Of a DNA stretch of 64,000 nucleotides, positions 1 to 8,785 are shown one piece after another. Source of the DNA: Candidatus Planktophila sp. (GTDB taxonomy: Bacteria; Actinomycetota; Actinomycetes; Nanopelagicales; Nanopelagicaceae); assembly GCA_030649935.1 (NCBI GenBank), contig JAUSFN010000026.1:124001-188000 (forward strand), given 5' to 3'. Made by a program: the position numbers and the translations under genes. Positions within the stretch are counted from its first letter, which is position 1. Each line of letters begins with the position of its first letter. Under the pieces are notes generated by a model that was not told the DNA's origin, searched no databases, and worked only from the letters and a program-made list of their open reading frames with translations.

Positions 1-306
1 ATTCCCAGATCCATCCAACAATGTTTTTATTTCACCAGACAAATCCATCTTTACAATGTCATCGGTAATTAATTGCGCACCGAAACGTTTAGCTTGCTTT
101 CGCATATTTTCCATCAAGTCAGGACCAATAATTCCATCGACAAAACCTGGAAAGTTTTCAACTTCAGTCGTGTTCATTAAAGCACCACCGGCTGTAACAG
201 CACCTTCATAAATAATTGGATTCAATTGGGCGCGTGAAGCATAAATCGCAGCCGTATATCCAGCCGGGCCTGAACCAACAATGACAACATCTCTTACTTC
301 ACTCAC
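1..306 (-). CDS. trxB: Thioredoxin reductase, N-terminal part (cut by window edge)
   Basis: The first 102 codons of a thioredoxin reductase are visible; the rest lies beyond base 1. The product is a cytoplasmic FAD enzyme that passes electrons from NADPH to thioredoxin. The N-terminus has the FAD-binding GxGxxG motif in [20 protein letters not shown], followed by [16 protein letters not shown], which is diagnostic of the family. The GTG start at 306 is preceded by AAAGGAG, so this gene uses a ribosome binding site. It lies 32 bp downstream of murJ on the same strand, the usual actinobacterial order close to oriC, and is probably the last visible member of a NUDIX-DUF6049-murJ-trxB transcription unit. 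The identification is firm; the C-terminal half, including the CxxC active site, cannot be seen. Confidence 0.95.
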   Translation of the reverse strand, partial: MSEVRDVVIVGSGPAGYTAAIYASRAQLNPIIYEGAVTAGGALMNTTEVENFPGFVDGIIGPDLMENMRKQAKRFGAQLITDDIVKMDLSGEIKTLLDGSGN

Positions 307-338
307 GTGCACTCCTTTGGGTGGCTAATCAAACTAAT

Positions 339-1976
339 TTAATCATTACTAGATGAACGACGAACGACAGAATCACGAAGATGGCCAATCATGGAAATTT
401 CTTCTACTCCGGCGGCTTTGCCGGCAATCAAATAACCAAAAAAAGCCATCACCATCACGATAGCTAACTCACCAGCACGGGCGATGGGGGTTAATTCAAC
501 CCCAACCCAAGTAAGGTATTGCGTTAGCCCAAACAACGGAGCCATTACCGCAACTGAAGCCCCAATTAATCGCAGATGTTGCCCAAAGAAATCCCTGATC
601 TTGAGCGGACCAGTATGTCTTTTCAAGAGTGCGAGAGTAATCAACAGGCCAACAATGTAACTAATAGAAAAAGCCACCCCAAGACCTATGGTCACCCATT
701 GATTCTTAAGAATATTAAGAAAGAGATATGAGAGTGCCACAGAGATCACATTGATGAGAAGTATAGAAATCACTTGTGTACGGGTGTCTTCAAAGGCATT
801 AAAGCCTCGGATTAGAATCAAATTAATAGAAAATGCCACGAGCCCAAAGCTCAATGCTGATAAAACAAAACCGATGTATCTCGAATCCTCTATTGGCACC
901 CCAATAAAAATCACCTCGGTGATTAGGGGACCGAAAAATAGAAAGGCAACGGCGCTAGGAATCGTAATAACCCCAACTAACTTAATTGCTCGTATTAACT
1001 GAAGGCGAACCTCTTCATGGTCTTTAGCAAGAGCCAAACGAGACAGGTGTGGCAATATCGCGGTGATTATAGAGATGGTGACGATTGAATAAGGCAATAA
1101 CATAACGAAATAAGCGTATGTATAAGGGGTATATCCGACTCCTCGAGCCACACCCTCTTGAGCACTTCGCACCGCTGCGCTTGTAGCAACATTTACTGTT
1201 ACGAGATAGCCGAGTTGTGAAATTAAAACATATAGCAGAGTCCACCCAGCCAAACCAAAGGATTTTCCAAGACCTGCTAGACCCCACTGCGGGCGTAACT
1301 TGATACCTAAGCGCTTAATAACTGGCAACAAGACCAGTGCTTGAACAACAACACTAAAAGTTGTACCCCAACCTAAAATCAGGATTTGAGTTGAAGTAAT
1401 CGTTGAAACTGCAATATCAGAGGAGAAAAATAAAAAACTGCCAAATAAAATTATGCCAACAATGTTATTAGCAATTGGAGCCCACATAAGTGGACCAAAA
1501 GATCCTCGAGCATTTGCGACTTGTCCAAGCATGGTGAAGAGACCAAGGAAAAAAATTTGAGGTAAACAATAACGAGTGAATGCAATCGCAATTTCTTTTT
1601 CGCTTTCAAAGCCCGGAGTAAAGAATTCAGGGGCATAGAGACGTACAAGTGCCGGCGCAAAATAAACTCCAACTACAACCAAGACTATTAATATAAGTGA
1701 AATAGTTGTAATTAAGCGAGAAGCAAAACCATCCCCACCATCTTCTTGATCAAATGAGCGAACTAATTGAGGAATAAATATCGCTGTAAGTGCTCCTCCA
1801 ACAAGTAAGTTGTAAAGAATATTTGGCATGGTATTTGCCACGTTGTACGTGTCAGCCAACAATGTTGTGCCCAGTACTGCCACAATTAATATTCCTCGAA
1901 TAAATCCAGTGATTCGAGAAATAATAGTTCCAAGCGCCATGATTCCAGAGGCTCGAAATAACTCGTTAGATTTCAC
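339..1976 (-). CDS. murJ: Lipid II flippase MurJ (MviN family)
   Basis: Polytopic membrane protein of about 545 residues that would move lipid-linked peptidoglycan precursor across the cytoplasmic membrane. The sequence has about 14 hydrophobic segments and the N-terminal family signature SGIMALGTIISRITGFIRGILI with the conserved Arg residues. An upstream ATG at 2015 would make a 50 bp overlap with the preceding gene. The GTG at 1976 is preferred because AGAGGGGG lies about 7 nt upstream of it and the family homology begins there, leaving an 11 bp overlap. Mycobacterial MurJ carries a long C-terminal pseudokinase extension; this one ends after the membrane domain. The neighbours (NUDIX, DUF6049, trxB) are the standard actinobacterial set. 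Confidence 0.95.
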   Translation of the reverse strand: MKSNELFRASGIMALGTIISRITGFIRGILIVAVLGTTLLADTYNVANTMPNILYNLLVGGALTAIFIPQLVRSFDQEDGGDGFASRLITTISLILIVLVVVGVYFAPALVRLYAPEFFTPGFESEKEIAIAFTRYCLPQIFFLGLFTMLGQVANARGSFGPLMWAPIANNIVGIILFGSFLFFSSDIAVSTITSTQILILGWGTTFSVVVQALVLLPVIKRLGIKLRPQWGLAGLGKSFGLAGWTLLYVLISQLGYLVTVNVATSAAVRSAQEGVARGVGYTPYTYAYFVMLLPYSIVTISIITAILPHLSRLALAKDHEEVRLQLIRAIKLVGVITIPSAVAFLFFGPLITEVIFIGVPIEDSRYIGFVLSALSFGLVAFSINLILIRGFNAFEDTRTQVISILLINVISVALSYLFLNILKNQWVTIGLGVAFSISYIVGLLITLALLKRHTGPLKIRDFFGQHLRLIGASVAVMAPLFGLTQYLTWVGVELTPIARAGELAIVMVMAFFGYLIAGKAAGVEEISMIGHLRDSVVRRSSSND

Positions 1977-3081
1977 TTTGTCGCCCCCTCTTGATTCGAC
2001 GTACACTTTGCGCAATTGCAGCCAACAAGAGAAGTATTGCCGTTCCAGTCGTGAACCAGGTTACCCGCGAATCGATAACCGTCGCATTGAGCTCTAAAAC
2101 CGCTGAGGGCACCACGCTAATTCCGAGAGCATCTGTAATCTGAGCAAGAACAACTGTTTGGCCGGGTGCAATTACAAAGGCGTTAAGTTCAAGTTGGAGC
2201 TTTGAAAGAGCAGGTAGTACCACTCCTGTAAAGCTATCGACAATGATTCGCGCATTTCCTGCCACCATGCGTATATTCACTGTGACCTCAACCGGAAAAT
2301 CATTAATCACCGTTACTGGAAGAGAGCTCATCTCAGTAGTGAGCTGGTATTTGCCCCTAACTATCCGAAGTTTTTGAACCTGCGCATCAACTGCAGAGCG
2401 GGCATTAAGTGAAAACGCGGTGCGCTCTTCAAAATTGAGGAATGGCGACAATAATCGAGCTAAACCCATTCGTAATTGTTCAAGATCTGGTGAGGTGACA
2501 ACCCTTGATAAACGGGTTAAATCCTTTCGTGCATCACCGTAGCTTCTACTCAAATCACCGTTCAGTTTCGCCGTCCCTTTACTCCAGAGTTGGTTTGGCT
2601 CACTGCGGACGTTGCGCCCCAAAGCTAATTCCAGAGCAGTTTTCCCATAGGCAAAGTAAGCCCGTAACTCACTTGGGGCTAAGCGTTTGGCAAGTGCTAC
2701 ATCTGGATTTCCATAAGCTAAAGCAATAACTTCATTATTACTCGAAATTTCCCTCAATTGAGTTAGCCACGAGAGGGCAATTTCCTTGCCACTTGGAGTA
2801 GCACCTCCAATAAGAATGTAATCACCTGTCATCGCTATAACTTCATCAATCAAAGCCGGATCAATCGCCCAGATTTTTGCTTCTTTAAAAGGTGTAAATA
2901 CCAACTGACCTAATCTCCCAGAAGGAGTTAGTTCTTGAGCTAGATCATCATTGACAAATTCTCCAGTGAAATTTTGATGCACAGTGCTGGTAATGCGAAC
3001 AACAGGTTCTTCTGCGGAAGCGAAAGGTAAAGTTATGAAAAGAAAGAAAAGCGAAAGTAGAATAAAAATTAATTTCCTCAT
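1966..3081 (-). CDS. DUF6049-type exported membrane-anchored protein
   Basis: Predicted cell-surface protein of 371 residues with a clear signal peptide (hydrophobic stretch after MRKL ending near ASAEEP) and a single C-terminal transmembrane helix (around residues 340-358) followed by a basic cytoplasmic tail, RRIKRGR. The bulk would face outside. It sits between the NUDIX gene and murJ, exactly where actinobacteria encode the DUF6049 family, to which I assign it mainly by position and architecture. Family members are often about twice as long, so this is a compact version. Its stop overlaps murJ and its start overlaps the NUDIX stop by 4 bp, implying translational coupling. The biochemical role is unknown; a link to peptidoglycan export is guilt by association only. 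Confidence 0.75.
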   Translation of the reverse strand: MRKLIFILLSLFFLFITLPFASAEEPVVRITSTVHQNFTGEFVNDDLAQELTPSGRLGQLVFTPFKEAKIWAIDPALIDEVIAMTGDYILIGGATPSGKEIALSWLTQLREISSNNEVIALAYGNPDVALAKRLAPSELRAYFAYGKTALELALGRNVRSEPNQLWSKGTAKLNGDLSRSYGDARKDLTRLSRVVTSPDLEQLRMGLARLLSPFLNFEERTAFSLNARSAVDAQVQKLRIVRGKYQLTTEMSSLPVTVINDFPVEVTVNIRMVAGNARIIVDSFTGVVLPALSKLQLELNAFVIAPGQTVVLAQITDALGISVVPSAVLELNATVIDSRVTWFTTGTAILLLLAAIAQSVRRIKRGRQSEI

Positions 3082-3647
3082 ATTTTTAACTCACCGCTGC
3101 GGGCAATTAATTTCTTTTCATCAGGATAAGCAAGACGCTCAATGATTTCTCCTAACGGAAACCATGAGACATCATCGACCTCACTCTCTTGTGGCATTAA
3201 CACGCCACCCACTTCTGTGAATAAGAAGTGATGTACTGTTTTATGAATTCTCTTACCTCCGGCCATAAACCAAAAATCAATAACTCCTAAAGGTCTAGAA
3301 ATTAATGAGGTTATTCCCGTTTCCTCAGCAACTTCACGGATCGCTGCCTGTTCAGGGGTTTCACCTTCTTCAATGTGTCCCTTTGGGAGAGACCACAGAA
3401 GTCGAGTACCACTGGCATCTTTATGATCAATTCGACCGATGAGAAGCCCTTGCTCTCCACTTGAATCGATTACCAATCCACCTGCACTGACTTCATCTAC
3501 ACGTTTGGCGTAATGGCGTTTAATGGCAGGCTTTACTGGAGTAGAGGCAGGAGGCTTATGAGGAGTTTGGGGGCCGCGGTTAGCGGAGCGCTTGCGCTTC
3601 CGCTTCTTTTTAATACCATCGCTGCCCGCACCAGGTGCCGGGTTCAT
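3078..3647 (-). CDS. NUDIX hydrolase
   Basis: Cytoplasmic NUDIX-fold hydrolase of 189 residues. The Nudix box G-x5-E-x7-REUxEExGU is intact (GHIEEGETPEQAAIREVAEE then TGI, near residues 95-117), so Mg2+-dependent cleavage of a nucleoside-diphosphate-X substrate is expected; the substrate cannot be read from the sequence. The first 45 residues are Lys/Arg/Pro-rich and probably disordered, as in actinobacterial homologues next to murJ. The ATG at 3647 has no Shine-Dalgarno but has TACTCT 6 nt upstream on its strand (3654-3659), indicating a leaderless transcript. It is divergent from cca, whose start lies inside the shared promoter region. Confidence 0.92.
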   Translation of the reverse strand: MNPAPGAGSDGIKKKRKRKRSANRGPQTPHKPPASTPVKPAIKRHYAKRVDEVSAGGLVIDSSGEQGLLIGRIDHKDASGTRLLWSLPKGHIEEGETPEQAAIREVAEETGITSLISRPLGVIDFWFMAGGKRIHKTVHHFLFTEVGGVLMPQESEVDDVSWFPLGEIIERLAYPDEKKLIARSGELKI

Positions 3648-3679
3648 GGAGCAAGAGTACTGCTCTAACCTTACTTATT
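3648..3679. promoter_or_regulatory. Divergent leaderless promoters for NUDIX operon and cca
   Basis: On the minus strand TACTCT (3654-3659) sits 6 nt before the NUDIX ATG. On the plus strand TAACCT (3666-3671) sits 8 nt before the GTG proposed for cca. Neither gene has a purine-rich ribosome binding site, so both transcripts probably begin at or next to the start codon. Confidence 0.5.
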
Positions 3680-5119
3680 GTGACTAGTGCATTGGGGGCG
3701 GCAGGCGAGTTAGCGATCCGTTCTCTCGTAGAACGCGCTCCATTAGCAAGCTCTTTAGCTCAGGCCTTTAAAGATAAAGGCTTTACATTGGCACTTGTCG
3801 GTGGCCCTGTACGAGATGCGATTTTAGGGCGGCTCGGTAATGATTTAGATTTTACAACAAATGCTCTACCGCAACAATCAAAAATGATTTTGCAAGGATG
3901 GGCAGAAAGCATTTGGGAAACTGGAATCGCTTTTGGAACCGTGGCTGGAAAACGTGCGGACACAACTGTTGAGGTCACTACTTATCGCAGCGAAAACTAT
4001 CTTTTAGATTCTCGTAATCCCGAAGTCGAATACGGTAAAGATATTCTTGGAGATTTGTCTCGGCGAGATTTCACGGTCAATTCAATGGCGTTAGAACTAA
4101 CTGGAATTTCCCCACAATTCTTTGACCCTTTTGACGGTTTACAAGATTTAGCAAAAAAAATATTACGAACCTCAGGTAGACCAAGTGACTCGTTTAACGA
4201 TGACCCATTGCGCATGATGCGTGCAGCGCGCTTTGCCAGCCAATTAGATTTCGATATCGACCCCGAAGTCATAACAGCGATGAAAAACTTAGCCCCTCGC
4301 ATTTCGATTGTTTCTGCCGAACGAGTGAGAGATGAATTCATAAAAATTTTAATGTCTAAAAATCCGCGTATCGGAATTACAGTTTTAGTAGACACTGGAT
4401 TAGCTGACCTAGTAATACCTGAAATCCCGAAGTTACGGTTGGAAGTTGATGAGCATCATCACCACAAAGATGTGTACGAACACTCCATCACGGTATTAGA
4501 GCAGGCCATCACTCAAGAGGATCGCCTACAGGGACCTAACTTAGTGATTCGATTGGCTGCACTCTTACATGACATAGGTAAGCCTAAGACACGGAGTTTT
4601 ATCAAGGATGGTGGCGTCTCATTTCACCACCATGAAGTTGTGGGTGCGCGATTAGTCAAAAAACGATTACAGGAACTTCGATTTGATCGCAACACTATCG
4701 ACGCCGTTGAAACATTAACCGCGCTCCATTTACGTTTTCATGGCTACGGAGATGGAGAATGGACCGACTCAGCGGTGCGCAGATACATACGCGACGCTGG
4801 AGATCTATTAATACATCTACATGTGCTTACCCGTGCAGATTGCACGACGCGAAATATAGCTAAAGCAGTTCGACTATCAGGCATATACGACTCACTTGAG
4901 GCGCGCATCAAAATTTTGATGGAGCAAGAAGAGTTGTCAAAGATTCGCCCGGATTTAAATGGCGCTCAAGTAATGGAGATTCTCAAACTAAAACCTTCAC
5001 GAGAAGTCGGCGCAGCAATGGATTTCTTAATGGAGCTACGGCTTGATCAAGGTTCAATTGGTGAAGAAAAAGCCACTGCCGAGCTACTTAATTGGTGGGA
5101 AAACCGAGCTCCGAAGTAG
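3680..5119 (+). CDS. cca: CCA tRNA nucleotidyltransferase with HD domain
   Basis: Adds or repairs the 3'-CCA end of tRNAs. The N-terminal nucleotidyltransferase head has LALVGGPVRDAILGR and the metal-binding DLDFTT, followed by the poly(A)-polymerase RNA-binding part (DDPLRMMRAARFASQL). The C-terminal half has an HD phosphohydrolase motif, LAALLHDIGKPKTR, with downstream His residues (FHHHEVVGARL). About 479 residues from the GTG at 3680; the frame is open back to a GTG at 3635, but that would lie inside the divergent NUDIX gene. The 3680 start is chosen because a -10-like TAACCT lies 8 nt upstream. The 3' end overlaps the convergent MFS gene by 36 bp. Actinobacteria often call this gene pcnB. 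Confidence 0.93.
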   Translation: MTSALGAAGELAIRSLVERAPLASSLAQAFKDKGFTLALVGGPVRDAILGRLGNDLDFTTNALPQQSKMILQGWAESIWETGIAFGTVAGKRADTTVEVTTYRSENYLLDSRNPEVEYGKDILGDLSRRDFTVNSMALELTGISPQFFDPFDGLQDLAKKILRTSGRPSDSFNDDPLRMMRAARFASQLDFDIDPEVITAMKNLAPRISIVSAERVRDEFIKILMSKNPRIGITVLVDTGLADLVIPEIPKLRLEVDEHHHHKDVYEHSITVLEQAITQEDRLQGPNLVIRLAALLHDIGKPKTRSFIKDGGVSFHHHEVVGARLVKKRLQELRFDRNTIDAVETLTALHLRFHGYGDGEWTDSAVRRYIRDAGDLLIHLHVLTRADCTTRNIAKAVRLSGIYDSLEARIKILMEQEELSKIRPDLNGAQVMEILKLKPSREVGAAMDFLMELRLDQGSIGEEKATAELLNWWENRAPK

Positions 5120-6355
5120 ACGCAAAGCTACGAGTAGATAGGCCACACTTACACACAATGGAACAACGGCAGAAACTCCGGATTGAGGCAGTAAAAGCGC
5201 AGCGATTAGACCAGCTGAAACAATTGCTCCATTGACCACCACATCATAAACAGCAAAAACACGCCCTCGGTAATAATCATCGATCTTTGATTGGACTAAG
5301 GCATCATTTGTTACTTTCAAATTTTGGCCGAAGAAGGCGGTAAAAAAAGCGGTGAGAGCCAAAGCGATTTGAGTTTGCCACATAGCAAGGATTAAAGGAG
5401 CGGCTGCACTTGCAAACATTGCATATTTAATCCATAAATGCCGGCCGACTTTAGAAACGCCAAATGGTGCAAGAAATGCACCGCAAAAGAGCCCAACGCC
5501 TGCCACTGTAAGCGCGATACCGAAACCTGCTAAACCATCTTCAGGCTTACTTGGGTCGTTGAAAGTATTTCTCTCTAGCAACAGTGCAGTCAATGTTAGT
5601 GCAGTTAAACCACCTCGATGAACTGCGGTCGCTAGAATTCCACGAGCGGCATCAGAGTTTTTAGCTAGAAATTGGAAACCTTCACGCATATCTCTTAAAC
5701 CTTGGGAAAAACTTGATGCCTCTTTTTCATGTGTTAGGGGCCCAATTTCAAATTTCTTTAATCGCCCCGCCAATATCGCGGAAAATAAATAACCACAACT
5801 TGCAATTAAAACAAGCAAAGCATCGGCATGATTGGCAAGAACTCTAGAATCAAATAAAGTTCGAACACCAACACCAATTCCTCCACCAATTACGACGAGA
5901 AGTGAACCACCTGTGACGGCAATTGCATTTGCCGTTATCAGCGATTTAGTATCAATAAGTAGTGGTAAACCAGCGGAGAGGGCGGCAAGTATCAATCGAT
6001 TGATACCGAAAGCAATGAGGACTGCAACGGTTAATGTAGCGCCAGAAGTTCCACTAAAGATAATGAGAGCAACTACTAAGAGATTAAGAGAGCGTAAGAG
6101 ATTAGAAAATAGAAGGGCTCGTTGTCTTGAAATTCGATCAAGAAGGGTTCCAACAAAAGGCCCGACTATTGAATATGGCAATAACACCACCGCAAAACCC
6201 GTCGCCGCACTTAGTGCATTTGCCTGTCGATTCGGGGAGAAAAGAATGAATGAGGCCAGAGCACTTTGAAAAACACCATCAGTGGTCTGACCTGACCAAC
6301 GAATAGCAAGTAAGCGAGAGAACCTAGGATGTTTAATTACTTCCTTAAAACCCAT
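5084..6355 (-). CDS. MFS transporter, 12-TM type
   Basis: Major facilitator superfamily membrane protein of about 423 residues from the ATG at 6355. It has around twelve hydrophobic segments and a cytoplasmic loop 2-3 motif, GTLLDRISRQRALLFSN, like the MFS signature GxxxDRxGRR. An upstream ATG at 6421 would overlap the divergent DUF5318 gene. The 6355 start is preferred because TACGCT lies 7 nt upstream (leaderless pattern) and homology-like sequence (HPRFSRLLAIRWSGQ) begins just after it. The substrate is unknown; this subfamily resembles enterobactin/macrolide exporter-type MFS proteins. Its last 36 bases overlap the convergent cca gene. Confidence 0.85.
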   Translation of the reverse strand: MGFKEVIKHPRFSRLLAIRWSGQTTDGVFQSALASFILFSPNRQANALSAATGFAVVLLPYSIVGPFVGTLLDRISRQRALLFSNLLRSLNLLVVALIIFSGTSGATLTVAVLIAFGINRLILAALSAGLPLLIDTKSLITANAIAVTGGSLLVVIGGGIGVGVRTLFDSRVLANHADALLVLIASCGYLFSAILAGRLKKFEIGPLTHEKEASSFSQGLRDMREGFQFLAKNSDAARGILATAVHRGGLTALTLTALLLERNTFNDPSKPEDGLAGFGIALTVAGVGLFCGAFLAPFGVSKVGRHLWIKYAMFASAAAPLILAMWQTQIALALTAFFTAFFGQNLKVTNDALVQSKIDDYYRGRVFAVYDVVVNGAIVSAGLIAALLLPQSGVSAVVPLCVSVAYLLVALRLLRSSVFPPIK

Positions 6356-6398
6356 AAGAAAGAGCGTAGTCGCAGAACTTGGTTTATTCTTATCCTCT

Positions 6399-6812
6399 AT
6401 GAAATCGCAACGTTCGTACATCGATTATTCACTTGATAAGCGAGCGACTCTTCTTGCGCTCTTTCGTGGAGCTATCGATGCTTGCGATGCCGACCCTTAT
6501 TTGGTGAGAGCAGCGAAATGGCACGGTGAAAAGGTTGCCCGAAACTGCCCGGTCTGTAAGAAAAACTCACTTGTAGAGCTTGGATACACCTTCGGAGAAC
6601 AACTCGGCCAATACTCAGGGCGCATTAAGTCACCCAAGGAGCTTCGCACCATGGAGAGCGAGTTTGGTGAATTTAGGGTTTATGTCGTCGAAGTGTGTAA
6701 GGAGTGTTTGTGGAATCACCTGTGTGTCTCTTTCATCTTAGGAGATGGCAGGGAGCGTAAAGCGCCTCGAAAAGTACGCACTCTTGAGGACGAAGATTAC
6801 GCAGCACGGTAG
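6399..6812 (+). CDS. DUF5318 family protein, zinc-ribbon-like
   Basis: Small cytoplasmic protein of 137 residues. It has a CPVC pair (around residue 47) and a CKEC pair followed by WNH (around residue 105), which could form a zinc ribbon. The segment EFRVYVVEVCKECLWNH and the start QRSYIDYSLDKRATLL match the actinobacterial DUF5318 family, which is regularly encoded just before a class A penicillin-binding protein, as here. No Shine-Dalgarno; TATTCT at 6385-6390 lies 8 nt before the ATG. The function is unknown; conserved linkage suggests a role near cell-wall synthesis, which is only inference. Confidence 0.85.
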   Translation: MKSQRSYIDYSLDKRATLLALFRGAIDACDADPYLVRAAKWHGEKVARNCPVCKKNSLVELGYTFGEQLGQYSGRIKSPKELRTMESEFGEFRVYVVEVCKECLWNHLCVSFILGDGRERKAPRKVRTLEDEDYAAR

Positions 6813-6821
6813 CCTTAACTA

Positions 6822-8783
6822 ATGCTACGCAAACTGCTCATTAGAACCACGGTCTTTCTGGCCGGCATTGGTTTTATTGCTGGAGCAGTTCTATTTGCCC
6901 TTGCTTATTTCACCGTTGAAATTCCAGACCCAAATGCCTATGTCAACAGTCAATCAACCATTATTAAATATGCAAATGGCACCGAGATTGGTCGAGTAGG
7001 CACACAAAATCGTCAGATTTTACCATTGGCGAAGATTCCACTCAATGTACGTCATGCAGTGCTAGCTGCTGAAGATCGCAACTTCTATTCGAACCGCGCG
7101 TTTAGTATCACGGGTATTGTACGAGCGATTATAAATAATTTAAAAGGTGGTTCCTTACAAGGTGGATCAACAATCACACAACAATACGCAAAGACTGCAT
7201 TCTTAACACCCAGTCGCACGATTCAACGTAAAATAAAAGAGCTCGTAATATCAATCAAGTTGGAGAACCAGTTATCAAAAGATCAAATTTTTGAAAGCTA
7301 CTTAAATACAATCTATTTCGGCCGTGGTTCATACGGTGTTATGACTGCGGCCCAACAGTATTTCAATCGCAATGTGGGTCAATTAACCGATGCCCAAGCT
7401 GCAGTTATTGCATCCATCTTGCGCTCACCCGGTTTATATGATCCGGCATTTCAAGAGGGCAACAAGGAACGACTAATGGCTCGATTCGACTATGTAAAGA
7501 ATGGAATGCTCGAGGCTGGATGGCTGGATAAGAAATCCTTTAACTCTATGAAATTACCGGAGATCGCACCACGATCTACCTCAGGGCAGTTGAGTGGACC
7601 AAAAGGTCACATTATTGAGGCGGTGCAAAAGGAGTTAGCTAAACTCGGATTCACGCAAGACCAACTATTAGTTGGCGGACTTGTAATCAAAACAACCCTC
7701 GAACAAAGAGCTCAGCAATCTGCAGTCGATGCAGTGAATAAGTACTATCCGACTAAAGCTCCCAAGGATTTGCGTATAGGTCTTGTGGCAATTAGACCTG
7801 GTACTGGCGAAATTGTCGCCTTATACGGTGGCCGAGATTACCTTGCGCGCCAATTAAGTGATGCGACTCAATCAATTGCATTGGCAGGATCAACTTTTAA
7901 ACCCTTTGCAATTATTGCCGCACTAGAACAAGGGATTCCCCTCACCTCTATGTGGAATGGAGATTCACCACAAACATTTGATGACGCCGGAAAACCTTAT
8001 GTAGTTTCAAATTACGGGAATGAGGGCTGGGGTCAGATAAGTTTGCTCTTTGCTACACAACACTCAGTTAATACAGTCTTTGTCCCACTTGGAATTAAAA
8101 TTGGTCCAAACGCATTTATCGATGTCGCCCGACGTGCCGGGATTCCAGATTCTGTTGCAATGATGCCAACCCCATCTGTGGTCTTAGGCGTGGCAAGTCC
8201 ACGCGTCATTGATGTTGCTAATGCATATGCAACCTTTGCCGCCGAGGGCATAAAATCAAAACCATATTTAGTTGCCCAAGTTATTGGACCAAACAGAGGC
8301 GTTCTCTATGAGGCAAAACCTGAAACGCAAGAGGTATTTTCAAAAGAGGTCATGGCCGATTTAACATATGCACTTAAAGCAGTAGTAACAGGTGGAACCG
8401 GTGGGGCGGCCCTTGCTTTAGGGCGTCCAGCTGCAGGCAAGACCGGAACATCTCAGTCAAATGCATCGGCGTGGTTTAGTGCCTATACGCCACAGTTAGC
8501 GGCATCGGTCGCACTTTTTAGAGATAGTGCATCTGAATCGCTCAACGGAATCGGCGGACTTACCTCCGTTACCGGCGGAACTTTTCCGGCAAAAATTTGG
8601 ACTGCTTTTATGAAGGGTGCATTAAAAAAGCAAAAAGTATTAAATTTTCCAGCCCCATCAAATATTGGCGGACTTGAACCAATAGTCATGACGACTAGTG
8701 AAACGCCACCGCCAACGCCCCCACCAACAACACCTCCAACTACACCTCCACCACCACCACCATTACTGACGCCAACGCCTTAA
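6822..8783 (+). CDS. Class A penicillin-binding protein (glycosyltransferase/transpeptidase)
   Basis: Bifunctional peptidoglycan synthase of 653 residues anchored by one N-terminal transmembrane helix (residues 9-31). The GT51 domain has the catalytic-Glu motif LAAEDRNFYSN (near residue 85) and GGSTITQQYAKT. The transpeptidase domain has the three penicillin-binding motifs: STFK (nucleophile Ser near 357), SVN (near 415) and KTGT (near 540). A Pro/Thr-rich tail of about 25 residues ends the protein and probably crosses the cell wall. TAGCCT at 6810-6815 lies 6 nt before the ATG, so it may also have a leaderless promoter of its own at the end of the DUF5318 gene. It corresponds to ponA-type proteins; it precedes a GT87 gene as in other actinobacteria. 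Confidence 0.95.
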   Translation: MLRKLLIRTTVFLAGIGFIAGAVLFALAYFTVEIPDPNAYVNSQSTIIKYANGTEIGRVGTQNRQILPLAKIPLNVRHAVLAAEDRNFYSNRAFSITGIVRAIINNLKGGSLQGGSTITQQYAKTAFLTPSRTIQRKIKELVISIKLENQLSKDQIFESYLNTIYFGRGSYGVMTAAQQYFNRNVGQLTDAQAAVIASILRSPGLYDPAFQEGNKERLMARFDYVKNGMLEAGWLDKKSFNSMKLPEIAPRSTSGQLSGPKGHIIEAVQKELAKLGFTQDQLLVGGLVIKTTLEQRAQQSAVDAVNKYYPTKAPKDLRIGLVAIRPGTGEIVALYGGRDYLARQLSDATQSIALAGSTFKPFAIIAALEQGIPLTSMWNGDSPQTFDDAGKPYVVSNYGNEGWGQISLLFATQHSVNTVFVPLGIKIGPNAFIDVARRAGIPDSVAMMPTPSVVLGVASPRVIDVANAYATFAAEGIKSKPYLVAQVIGPNRGVLYEAKPETQEVFSKEVMADLTYALKAVVTGGTGGAALALGRPAAGKTGTSQSNASAWFSAYTPQLAASVALFRDSASESLNGIGGLTSVTGGTFPAKIWTAFMKGALKKQKVLNFPAPSNIGGLEPIVMTTSETPPPTPPPTTPPTTPPPPPPLLTPTP

Positions 8784-8785
8784 CT

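Noticed and set aside
3635-3679. N-terminal extension of cca back to GTG 3635
   Set aside because: It would run into the divergent NUDIX start and adds residues without family resemblance; a -10-like box supports 3680.
8700-8783. Repetitive Pro/Thr codons as a nucleotide repeat or CRISPR-like array
   Set aside because: They encode the Pro-rich tail of the penicillin-binding protein; no spaced repeats are present.
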